In this document: one piece after another, positions 1 through 10,800 of the stretch
Layout of the letters: every line of letters begins with the position of its first letter
How positions within the stretch are numbered: position 1 is the first letter of the stretch
NCBI GenBank assembly: GCA_008694505.1
Contig: VZDJ01007747.1
Location: forward strand, 13,299,947 to 13,363,946
Source of the DNA: Cyanoderma ruficeps
Taxonomy: Eukaryota > Chordata > Aves > Passeriformes > Timaliidae
Reading direction: 5' to 3'
Length of the DNA: 64,000 bases
Translations under genes and position numbers: made by a program
Notes under the pieces: model-generated
Told to the model about the DNA's origin: nothing
Seen by the model: only the letters and a program-made list of their open reading frames with translations
Databases searched by the model: none

Positions 1-76
1 TTGTGGAACAGATGGAGCAATTTCATGTATCTCATTTTATCAAACTTCTTTGAACCTAAATTATTGATACCATCAG

Positions 77-177
77 CTAATGCAAAAATACAGAAGTCCA
101 TTAGTTGTGACAGCTCTTTACTACTGGTAGGCGACCAGCAGGATTCCTTTGTGACAGTCAATAGCACACAACTCAAG
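77..177 (+). CDS. Possible internal coding exon, gene not recognised
   Basis: An open frame runs from the left edge of the window to a plausible donor (AAG|GTTAGT). The best acceptor is the CAG at 74-76, after a moderately T-rich stretch. The 101-nt segment would enter with two bases of a codon and leave in phase 0, giving 33 residues (starts NAKIQKSISC, ends VTVNSTQLK). Codons in the second half (GTG, CAG, GAC, CTC) look more coding than the A+T-rich surroundings. The peptide has no recognisable domain, and one NST could be an N-glycosylation site if it is extracellular. The frame stops shortly after the donor, as expected for intron. A chance frame remains a real alternative, because the left flank is cut off. 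Confidence 0.27.
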
Positions 178-2409
178 GTTAGTGAGTATTGATGCTTCAG
201 AAGTTAAACACATTTTGATATCCAACAATATGTTTTTTTCTTTCTTCTGTCCCCAGTTTATGTTGGGTCTTTTAAACAGTACCAGTTTACAATTAGATTA
301 TGGGATTAAATAGGTCTCAGTAACATTGCTGTATTCATTCTTTCCGAAGGAAAATATGCATTTTCATTTAGAAAATAAAGTAATCTGAAAGAGTGAAAAC
401 AGTATCCATTCTATACAGGCATGCAGTAGAAATAAATACAGTAGATAGAATGTCAGATCGTAGAACTTTAGCCTGATCTATGATGGCATTTGCATTTTAT
501 AGATCTCAGTTTGTACTAAATGTGGCCAATTAAGAAAATTTAACTGTAACTTTATTCTCTTCTCCTCAGCAGTTCTAATTTTAAAGTAATAGTTTTAGCT
601 TAAATAGGAAAAAATGCAAAGCTCTGTGCTTTTCAGTTAATTTCAGTTTCTTTAAGAAACCCCTAAAGAATTAAGCATACTTCATTCAGAAAAGAGATAG
701 AAGAACTGAAAGTCTTTATTTTGTCATAGGCTTCTACCCAAAGTTTAGCTCATGAAGATTTGAAAATGAAATCACCAGTGACTCCTGCCTTCATTGACAT
801 AGTGCCAATATAAGCACCATCATTTAAGTAAGATGACTAAGTGTGAGTAAATCTGCGATACCAGGTGTCTGCAATACTAAATATCCCATGTTTACTTTTT
901 GAAGCACCTTCAGAGGGAACTAATGCAACTGAAAGGGATAAATAGGAGGAAAAGAAGAAACTGCAGCAGAAGAAAGGATTGGAGTACGTAACTATCATCT
1001 CAGCCATTTAGTAGCTAGAGTTCAAAAAACCTTGTACTATTCTACCTTTGATGAAAGTAACAACTGCTTTATCTTAAAATCTCTATCAGTAGCACTGCCT
1101 ATTAATGTTCTATATATACATGGCATATAAGACTGAAACATAGATTTATAAATTTTAAAGCTGTGATTTTAGGCAAGGTTAATAGCAAATTACTGGATGG
1201 ACAAGTGTTCTTTAGCAATTCATGAGCTACTTGGTAGGTCCACTTAATCATAACATACCCTCTGGAAAATCTTTCTAGATAAAAATGAATAAAATATGCT
1301 ATACAATTAATTGTTTTTTATTCACTGTAGGTAGCATGCGCAGTATGTGAATGTCTTGCATTCCCATAATTTAATTTTGTTGCATGCTATTTTCTTCTAC
1401 TGCTGTTTTCCATATAAAAAAATTGATGTACTATCTTATCTTGACAATCTGCTAAGAGTCATGGCCTCTTTCTTTTGGAAAATTCCCATAAACTATTTAA
1501 GGTGTTTCTATCAAGTGGTTATCGACTAGTTTTAAAAAAAATATTTGGGTCTGCTATGAAGTCCCAACTAACAGAGAGTGCTATTTTTGGAATATAGTAT
1601 TTGAATAATGAGAGCAATCATTTATTTCACAGGCTGAATTTTTTATTCTTTGGTTGCATGCTACAAGAGGGACGACCCGTGAACCAAGAAATTATTTGTA
1701 TACTGAATCTCTTAAGAAATGTGCAATGCATTTGAGGATCTAAAAAATAAAACATAAGGTAAACAACTCTGCAACCCATAAAAGCTTTACCAAGACTTAT
1801 ATGTTGTTCCTTCCGCTAACAAGAAAGTAGAGGCATGGCTGAGACAGTTTCTGCAGAAGCCTTCACTGGATTCACAAGGCATGGCAATGCCTTTTAATTA
1901 GTTTTTTTCCTACATTTGGTTGTATATATATATTTTATTAGATCTTTCCACTTGTTCTCTAAGTCCACTTTTACAGTGGAAGGAAACATTTTCTGTGTTC
2001 TAGTAGAGGCAGAAATTGCAGACTTCATCAGATGCACACTGCAGCCGATGTGCACTCAACATTTGTAGCAGAAAAGCATTTGTGTGTACTGATCCTCCAC
2101 AACTACAACTCATCTCAACACACACACTGCCCTTGTTCAGATACGATTCCATCCATCTTTTGGAAAAAACAGAGAAATCATTGTTGCTTGACTTCAGTAG
2201 TTCCAAGCTGACACCCTTATTTCCACTTATTCTTGTTCTGGGCAAACTTCAGTGAGAATGAAACTCAGTGATCTCAGACTCAGGAAGCCAAGTTTGATTA
2301 GTCTGATTCTCTGAACCAAGAAGTATTCACCAAGTGAAGAATATCTAGACTCACCTCATTTACTCACATACTTGGTGACAACATTTTTAAAAAGTCTGTT
2401 CAGATCTCC
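178..2409. other. A+T-rich noncoding stretch, nothing recognised
   Basis: No repeat family, RNA gene or convincing exon was seen. Short open frames at 1347-1529 and on both strands at 2000-2255 have no splice support and no protein-like composition. Probably intron or intergenic DNA. Confidence 0.6.
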
Positions 2410-3055
2410 TTGTTCTGAGCAAGAAAATCCTGGAAAAACTCAAATGAAAAAGGTAAGCATACAGAGGATGGAAGTAAGAACAAGAAGCTTGGGGGAAGTA
2501 CAACAAAACTGTCTAAGCGGCCAGAGATCAGGTTAGAAAAGTTAAGCCCTGATAGATTTAAATCTGGATGGGAATGAAGCCAAAAAGAAAAGTATACCAA
2601 AAAGAGGTATGTCAATGAAAAAACGTAAAGCTAGGGCACTAGTTCTGTATGCACTCTGGAAGGAAATGGGAGATCAGGTTACCTGGGAGACAGAGAAATG
2701 AGAACTCAGGTTACCCAGGACATACAGACGGGGTACTCAACAGCTCTTTTCTCCTCAATCTTCGTGGGCAAGTGACTCAAGTTGCTGGGGGCAAAGGCAG
2801 GCACTGGAAGAGCAAAGAACTCCACATAGTAGGAGAAGATCATGTTTCAGACCATCTAGGGTACCCAGAAGTGCACAGTTTCACAAGTCCATGGGACCTG
2901 ATGAGATGCATCCATGGCTTCAGAGGGAACTGGTGGATGAAGTGGCTAAGCCACTAACCACCACATCTGAGAGGTTATGGCAGATCAGTGATGTTCCCAT
3001 TCACTACAAAAAGTGAAATAGCTCCCCGGAACTAACATCACACCAGTCTATTGCA
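2410..3055 (+). mobile_element. CR1 LINE fragment, ORF2 up to the start of the reverse transcriptase
   Basis: The sequence follows avian CR1 ORF2 on the + strand, from the linker before the reverse transcriptase into its first conserved block. The clearest part starts at 2882, where one frame reads HKSMGPDEMHP, then an REL-DEVAKPL stretch and VP--YKK. This corresponds to the CR1 'KSMGPDEMHPR..REL' block recalled from the family. That frame ends in a TGA at 3014-3016. Upstream, the stretch around 2730-2870 also matches (VLNSSF-like and VGEDHVSDHL-like peptides), but in shifted frames, so the copy carries indels. Similarity fades after about 3050. The 5' part, the rest of the reverse transcriptase and the 3' tail are missing here. 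It is an inactive relic; the family call is secure, the exact ends are not. Confidence 0.85.
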
Positions 3056-6000
3056 CAGAGCAACCTCTTTGCTGTGTCTCACTCTCCTTTACTTTATCCA
3101 CTTTATTCAAGGAAGTGCAAAGCTTTAAAGGTGGCAGTAGCTTTTATTTCCACTAGCACAACATTGGAAACTGGGGAGAGTAGACATGTGGAGCTAAAAG
3201 AAAACAGATTTTCCTGATGTTTACTAGATGTCATTTAAAGTAAGGCAGGAAATGTCTGGCCTCAAAACAGGCTGATCAAGGCTGTTTGATTTACTGGTCA
3301 GTATAACTTGAGAATCTGATTATAGTACTTTCTGTCTTATAAAAAGCTGTTTTGAACATTTCAGTAAGAGTAAATATAATCTCTTCGAGTATCACACTGT
3401 GCTTTTCATTTCAGGCAGGCATTTATGGACACTAACTGCTCATTGTCTTGTGACTTGTGTAATTGCTTTTACTTGGACAAATGAATTATGAAATACTGCC
3501 ATTTTCATCTGGCAATTTTTGCACAGCTATATATGATAGCGTAACATAAAAAAAGGCATTGAAATGTCAAGCCTGCTTATAAAACAAAGGAACAGCCTTT
3601 GAGTGGAGGGTGTATGACAGGATACAATTCTTTAGTGGTACTTTAAGGGAAATACTTTTTAAATGCAGATATACATTTTCTAGGTCTGACGTATTTCCCT
3701 CTGTGCTCTTAAAATCCATGCAACCTTAAAATCTGTAGGTACTAATACATCATGTAACATTTCAAGGCCCTTCTTTTTTTTTAAGAAATGGAAAGAATCC
3801 TTATATCAGGTATTGGGATATCGGCAGTAGTTTAGAAACTACTTTATGCCAACTAATGAACGTGGATTTCTAGTTATGTGGCAGCTTGGTTCTTTCAAAT
3901 GTATGGATGCACACACTTTATTTAAAATATTAACTCCTGCTAGAATCAAGCTCTTAAAGTCTGAAGCTCAGCACAAACAATAAATGCAGCAAAATGTAGA
4001 CAGTCAAGTGTGTGCATGTGTGCATATATCAGCATTCTTCATGTGCAACCACAAGTCAAGTCTACCATACCAGTAGTAATAATTACCACCTCCATTACTT
4101 ATTTCACTGCCTTCTATGAGATTCTTTGCAGTTGCAATGTTTTTTTTCTGGACAATGCACAGCTACCAAAGAAAGATAATTGCCCAGTGGCACTGCAGTG
4201 TATCTCTGAAACCTGTAAGAGAGCAGAAAGTATGTAAATTTGATCCACTTGTAAACATACTAAACATTGTTGTCTTTGGTTCAGGTCACTGTGTTCAACA
4301 CTTTTTCAAGAATCCTGTTATTGAGCTGGGTTCATCAAAAGAGACATATGCACAACACAGCTGGGACTGACTGACTGCACACAGATGTGTATCTACTAAA
4401 TTGTTTGTGACAGCCACTGTAGTTAATTGTGATGGGTGACAGGTACGTTGGAGGCCAGTCAGCTCAGTGAACTGTTGATGAGTGTGGTATGAGACATGGT
4501 ATATATTAACAGCAAGTGGAAAATTTATGTCACCCATGACTGAAAATTCAAATCAAGTTCAGACAAATAAAGCAGATTGGAGCTTTTTGTAATCTTTTTC
4601 CTTGCTTCTGCTTCCTTGCTGTCCTTAGTACTAGAACAATGTAATAATGTTTATTTCTCATAAACATAGAATAGTTTGGTAAGAAAGTTGTAACTTTTTC
4701 ACTGGAACCATCATTATTATTGCTGGTAATATTATTATTATTATCTGCAGGGGAAGAAAAAGTGTTTTGGTTCACACAATTTCTTCCCAGAGTTTCATTT
4801 GTGAACTCAATCAATATGCAGTTTTGTTTACACTTTATCTGTGTCTGTTTCCTTAGACTAAATCTTTGAGCTTTTTTTTCTCCTCCTTGCTACGAATTCT
4901 CCCTTATTAATGTAGTGAAACATCAAATTATTTTTTTATTTCCTGTTGTGAAGTAAAAGCTGTGCAACAACCACATTTCATTTTTCTAAAACTGAATTTG
5001 AGACCTTGAGATAGAATAGTAGTCATAAACGATTCAGTGAGAACCAAACATGATAGATTTGAAGAAGCTCTGAAAGAAGCCTGGTTAAACATTGTTATCA
5101 GCAACAGAAGTTCATGTTAACTGTACTTAGGACACTGGATGAAGCAGGGTTGTCAGACCCATTTTGGGGGACAGAAACATTTTCAGGGTTCTTCCCTCTT
5201 TGTATAACCTGAGTGGCTCAAAGTGACAGGAGTCACTTTGAGTCACAACTAAATGCTCTACAGATCCCATAGCATGTCCTCTATTAGTCTACCATACCAC
5301 TGAAAGTTAGCTTTAATCTATCACTATCTGGTCCTACAATTCAGTGCCAGAGTTTTAGAAATTAATGTTTCTAATATTACAAAAACTGTAGCTAACTAGA
5401 TAAGAGGGCTATGAATGTGAAATGCTTGGCAGAAAGGAGGGGCACAAATAGTAAAAGTTGTCTCTATTTAGTTGCATAAAAGACTCTACAACTATTTTTT
5501 TTCTTTTTTCTAAGTCCCTACAACTCCTGAAAACAAACTGGGTATCCTACCAGGAGAATGTGGGATTGTAACAGTCTGCATGATTTTTATGTGAGCTAGA
5601 TAATTATATCTCTCATGCATGCTTCCTTCCCTTATATGATTTCTGCTTAAGTAGATGATCTGAAGGTCTGCCTTGGGACTCAAACTCTTATTTCCATTTA
5701 AGGTAACAGGAAACTCACACTGCGGTTTCTCAGCTCCTAGACACACACTGTGAGCAACATCCCTTTCTCCTCTTCTTGTACCAGAACTTATAAAGCCTAC
5801 TATGGCCACTGGTTCTTCAACAGTTCATTGGAATTAATGATAAATGTGGCAGTGTAGTGGGGTGAATTTTTGCTTTTTACAGTATTCCTCTGTGTCAGCT
5901 CACATCATTCAGCAACAATTCATATTTATGTGGTCTTCTTCATCTGAAATGTACAGCAGGGAGGTGGAACCTAGCTGCACCTTAAACTTCTACTAAAAAA

Positions 6001-6165
6001 CCCCACTTCTGATGAGATGTGCTTCTGTGGTATTCAATTATAATGGACTTACTTATATAGAAAGCATAGAACACATATCTTACACCTTTTCGTAGCATGG
6101 TCTCACAAACTGGAGAGCTGCAGCAGGGCTGCCATATGTGCAGTTATTTATCAGATGAAGCTTAC
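3056..6165. other. Noncoding stretch with one short hairpin
   Basis: No gene or repeat family was recognised. The stretch contains the 11-bp inverted repeat at 5217-5242. The frames at 4010-4370 and 5510-5809 lack supported splice sites and look like chance frames. Confidence 0.55.
5217..5242. repeat. Perfect 11-bp inverted repeat with 4-nt loop
   Basis: The arms ctcaaagtgac (5217-5227) and gtcactttgag (5232-5242) are exact reverse complements separated by agga. If transcribed it would form a compact stem-loop. Nothing nearby ties it to a known RNA family. Confidence 0.7.
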
Positions 6166-6171
6166 CTACAG

Positions 6172-6335
6172 AGGCCATTTTCTGCAAGGTGTAGTTTTAG
6201 CAGAAGATGCTGAGTTAAATGAAAGTCTTCCCCAAAGAGTCATGGAGGTCGCAGTGTCAGTATAAAATTGGCATAAATTTCCAGCCAAAGGAAATAATGT
6301 TTCCACTGCTCCTTCTCTATCCACACCTCTCTGTG
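6172..6335 (-). other. Exon-like segment with a strong donor; reading frame ambiguous
   Basis: On the minus strand a strong donor (TGTAG|GTAAGC) lies just below 6172, and acceptor-like AG sites follow pyrimidine-rich sequence near 6325-6340. Two frames look protein-like. One is open for about 99 codons and ends in a TAG exactly at the donor (ending TTPCRKWPL). The other is open on both sides of a single TGA (before: KEQWKHYFLWLEIYAN; after: LFGEDFHLTQHLLLKLHLAE). A TGA could come from a decayed CGA, which would make the second frame a broken exon. I cannot choose between a real last exon, a decayed exon and chance. It lies downstream, in minus-strand orientation, of the stronger candidate at 7009-7155, but no joining frame is proven. 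Confidence 0.2.
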
Positions 6336-7008
6336 GTCTAGAGATGTTATATCTGGGACAGCAGGTAGATACTGTAAAGAACAGAATTCTATGCCAATAT
6401 CTGAGCACTGGAACATTAGAGTTTCTAAAAATTGTGAGGAAAAGCAGGCTATGCACTACTGACATTATTTGCCTGCTGTTCCAGCTAGCTCATACTCACT
6501 ATGGTCTGATAAGTGCCCCAAGGCTTGGAGGCTTCTGAAATTCTGAGGACTTCCAGAAAACTGTTCTCTCAGTACAGTGCCAGGTACACTGTAAGAGGTC
6601 AGAATGGGTGAATTCAAAGATAACTTTCCCATCTGCAGTTTCACATGATTTAGTTTCAAAAAGAGGAATTGAGTTGAAAGGTCTATTAACATCTAAACCT
6701 TATGTGCCAGAATCATATTTACATTAAATTACAAGATTAGAATAAACAAATTAAATACTCTTACGCAGGTCTATAGTCTTGTGTCTGTCTTGCTGTTCAG
6801 GTGAGAAATTTATTCCCCATAAAGCAAGACTCAAAAGGAGACTGTACAGAACTTTTGAAAAACTTTATGATTTGTTCACTGTCAATCCTAGAAAAACATC
6901 ATCAAACTGCTCTCTTTTAGTCTTACAGATTAGCTGAGGGGAGAGGAGATTTTTGTTGCTTCTATCTGATATGATAACGCTGTGGCACAGCTCTCCACAT
7001 TTCCTTAC

Positions 7009-7155
7009 CCTTTTGTCTGGGCAGAGCTGTTCTTCTCTATCAATCTGCATCTGGTCCAGGTGGTGCAGCTGCAGAGCAGTGATTGCACAGAAGAGCACCA
7101 GGATGGCAAAGATAAACGTACTTGCACAGCGAAGCTTGCAAAGTGGCATGCCCTT
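7009..7155 (-). CDS. Candidate first coding exon of a type II (signal-anchor) membrane protein
   Basis: The minus strand holds a 47-codon frame starting with ATG at 7149-7147 and ending at a strong donor (AGG|GTAAGG). The peptide begins MPLCKLRCAS, then has a hydrophobic run of about 17 residues (TFIFAILVLFCAITAL), then a polar stem (HHLDQMQIDREEQLCPDKR). A basic, Cys-containing start followed by an uncleaved anchor fits a type II membrane protein, as in Golgi glycosyltransferases or sulfotransferases, but I recognise no specific gene. Codon choice is clearly coding-like (runs of CTG, CAG, CAC, GAC). An in-frame TAA lies upstream, so this ATG is the first. A CAG at 7158-7156 could be an acceptor for a short 5' untranslated lead; otherwise this is the first exon. 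The frame continues past the donor into apparent intron and stops at 6865. Confidence 0.55.
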
Positions 7156-7832
7156 CTGAGTACATTATATAGGAAGCTCAGTAGGGGATAATTAAACATC
7201 AAATCTGTGTTTCTTTGAGGTGTGAAAACAGTGGTTTGAGACGGTGAAAGAGAGGACAGTGGCCACACGCAGAGCAGAGTGAGTCTTTCTCCTATTAAAG
7301 CCAGAGGGAAAAGGATTCCTCAGAGAGAATGAAACACAAATGCTTTTACATGAGGTTGAATTTTTAAGGAAAAGGGCAGGAGTGCCCAGCCAGGGCCAGG
7401 TTGCTGTCTGTTGTTATGGCAACAGAGGGAGAATCTCCTATGAAGGAGGAAAGAGTGGAGGGAGTGGGAGGGCAGAAAAGAAAATGGTTTCAGAAGGAAG
7501 GCAAGGGGGTAGGAGGTTGCAAATGGAAAGAGAACAAAGCTAAGTGTCAAGGTCAGGCAGAAATGCATCTATGTCCATGATGACTGAAATACCCTTGGAG
7601 ACCTTGTACACAGCCATTCCCTTTGTGGGTGGGCAGATTTGCTGGGGTCACTTCCACAGTCATCATCTGGCTGGCAGGATGCCGCTGTGGTGCCCTGTCC
7701 TCCTGCACCCATCCAGCCGAGGGCTTACATCTGCCTTTGTTCACCACCTTGATGTGCGTAATATTTGCAAGAAAAACTCTTTTCATTGCCAAGGACCCCT
7801 GCACCTGCTATCTTTTTAATAAATCAAACTGA
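7156..7832. other. Locally G+C-richer flank on the 5' side of the minus-strand exon
   Basis: This block is richer in G+C than its surroundings and lies upstream of the 7009-7155 exon in minus-strand orientation, so it could hold its promoter or 5' exon. A TATATAA-like string near 7164-7172 is too close to the ATG for a standard TATA box. It also contains the X-box-like motif at 7410-7423. Overlapping open frames at 7320-7832 on both strands show no recognisable protein. Confidence 0.3.
7410..7423. promoter_or_regulatory. RFX/X-box-like palindromic site
   Basis: The 14-mer gttgttatggcaac differs from the palindromic X-box GTTGCCATGGCAAC at two bases and keeps one perfect half site (GTTGCC on the minus strand). 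RFX factors bind such sites in promoters of ciliary, neuronal and other genes. It lies about 260 bp upstream of the candidate minus-strand start codon. A single motif match is weak evidence of function. Confidence 0.3.
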
Positions 7833-10800
7833 TCTCAAATGGTATTATTTTTCCTCTTGAAGTGTGTTGGGAGATGAGACCTAGTCCTTCAACATGGGAA
7901 GCTCCCTTTTTTCCCCCAGGAGCAGGCATTCTAGACAGAATACTACTTCCAAGCTGCACATCCAAAAATTCTGACTGAAATGTGGTGATATTTTTGTTGG
8001 AAATAATGTCTTGATATATGATGGGTCCAGTAGAGAGAATTACTTTCTCTCGTAGCAAAGCAACCCAGTAGGAAAGAATGGAAGTGCAGTATGAACCAGA
8101 CAACCAGCTGGCCAGGGACGCAACTTAATACTTTGCTAAACAGATTCAAAATTAAATCCCTGTGCCCAGTGGATCAGAAGGAAGCATTATAAATCAGGAC
8201 TAAGTAACACAAAACTAAGAGTTTTCTTTCAGTCTTCATAATAAAAAATCAAAGAAAAATAATGAGCAAACTAATGAATCTTTCCCCAAGGGAAATTTGT
8301 GTTTTCTTTACTTTTTTCTCCTTTTCTTTCCTGAATAAAAGGTTTATGCTAGTCAGGCTGTTCATGAGTCAGTGCTGTTGTGAGAGCATGGATGTCCCTG
8401 CTCCTCTAGCACTTTTGAACTGGCTAGCCCATTTCTATCAAATCTGACAGAGAAATAGAGTTTTCAGATGTTACACTTTCACGAGTTCTGTGAAAATCGT
8501 TAGCTAGGGGCAGAAAAAGGCTACAGCGATACCTACACTGAGGGAAAGACCCAAGTATGAACTGCACCATTACTGAATACACACATTTCTTGTGTTGAAG
8601 AGTGTAGACAGGAGGGAGAGGTTATAAATGTTTTAATTCTTGGAAAGGCTTCAATCAAAGTTTGAACTTTATTAGACACTATCTAGCTTTCATTTTCCTT
8701 CTCTCTTTCCCTCCACATATGAGTTCTCTAGTGTTTAATAAAAAACAAAAACATGCTGCAGGCTTAGTTTACTTCATTTAAAAAGCCATTTGATGAAACA
8801 CAAATCATTTGAAAACACAACTCTATTAGTTGCAGTGTTTGTGGAACTATTTATTATTTAAAGCAAATGATAGCTGCCTTACACTGTCTCAAAAGAAGTT
8901 CAATACCTGTCCATTGTCTTCCTATTACCCTTCATTTGTTTTCTCTCACTTGTCTGAAATATTCTTATTTTCCAGATTTTTCCCTTAACTGCAGTTTCAA
9001 ATCACTTCCCTGGAAGACAATGTGAATACCCTTCTTTTCTTCCCCACAAATACTCAAGTTTGGAATGTAATTTCAGCACGTAGACCAATGCAATTCTAAA
9101 GACAAAGTCTAGATTCTTATCTCACCAAGTCATGTGAAATTCTTTTAATTTAAAATAAAATATTCCTTCTCTTATAGCTCCTAAAGATCTCTTAAGCCTC
9201 TGCAGTACCAGTTTGGCCTCCTGGCCTATTATCATCAAGCGCATTTTTCTGGGGGGAAGTCATAGAATTCAGTGTCCTTTTTGTACCCCTTTATGCTTTC
9301 CTCACTTTACTTTCCAAAATCATATTAATGTTGATTTTATATACTTTATAATTTCATCAATAGATGTGCCTACGTGTGCCATCTACTGGTTTTTATTTTC
9401 TTGAAACCTGTAATCAAAGTAAAGATTGATAGAGTATTTGGACCACTTGGTCTAAAGTAAAAAAAAAAAAAAATTAAAGGGAATTTAGAGATTTACAGCT
9501 GGGTTGTCAACTCTTGAGGATTGAATCAGTTAAAAGTGATGGCTTGATGAAGACTGGCTTTCACCTTCAGAAGACGTAACACTGCTCAGGAGGTAGTATC
9601 CCTGATGAACTACAATCTATTATACTGTTAATTGGACAGCAAGAAATTAAACATAAATCATTCAAGAGAATACAGTGATATAAAATCAATTAAGCCATTG
9701 TACTGGAAAAAAATACTAAGTGTTTTACATTAGGGAATGTTATGAAAAAGAGCGTCAATTTTAATAAAACTTTTGTTTGATGCTCGATACAGATATTCAC
9801 ACAGATTTTAGGAGATATGAATTAGGTTAAGGTCTTTAATTTTGAATCAGGACAAATATTTCTAATATCAGCTAGTAGGGGCAAATGACCAAGCGAACAC
9901 TGACCATTATAGTTACATGAGTTAAGGACCAAATTCAGAAATAATCAACTCATATTTAACTGTGATGATTTTTGTCATATTCCACCCATGCAAAATGCAC
10001 AAGAAAAACTAAAACCTGGCTTTTGAAGACATAAACTCTATTTTTTTCCTTACTTATCTGCAGAGACAATCCATGAAGTTTAATTTCCAGACTCACGTTA
10101 GAAGCAGTCTAAATTTTGTCGTTATGCAGTACCTGAAAAACCAGTGAGTTTTCTGTAATTGCTGTAAGCTGGCTGCTTCACACTCACTCTACATGACAGT
10201 GGCGTCTCGACAAAGTTCCCCATTTCCTCCATCTCCAGTTAGCTAGCTTACTCATTTTCACTAACCCTCCCAAACAAAACACTACTTGAGAGAGTTTTGC
10301 ATTTTTGTTTGAGCAAGACTTTGGATATGAGAAGCTAGGTGAACCTCCTTTTGGAACTAGACTTTAGGAAAGAGGAACAAACCCATATTCTTTACTCAGT
10401 CAGTAGGAAAACACTCATGAGCTGAAGCTTCTAAACAACCTAGATCTCTTCCAGGAAGACATCATCATGCTGCTCCATGACTGAGCTAGAAGTTGTGTTC
10501 AGGTTTACTTAAAAAGTTCTTCAGTTTACTTTTCAGAAGCATCTCAGTTGGCACTGACCAAGTGTTTTTGTCATATATCGTAACTTGCAGCTCAAAACCA
10601 ACACCCAGAAATGTCCTTTATAAATATACTCAAGCCACCAGTTAAGCAGATATGTATGATAATTGTATTATTCTTGTAACATCTGTTGGGATTTTGCTTA
10701 TAATCGTATATATGCTCCTCCACACATACAAGTCTTTCTCTATAAAATTGCCGATATAAAATATTACACCTAAGGTCAATTTTTAACAGTTTCTTTGCAT

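Noticed and set aside
10064..10150. Open + segment after a strong acceptor, ending in TGA
   Set aside because: The 27-residue peptide has no recognised similarity and there is no poly(A) signal context; kept only as a note.
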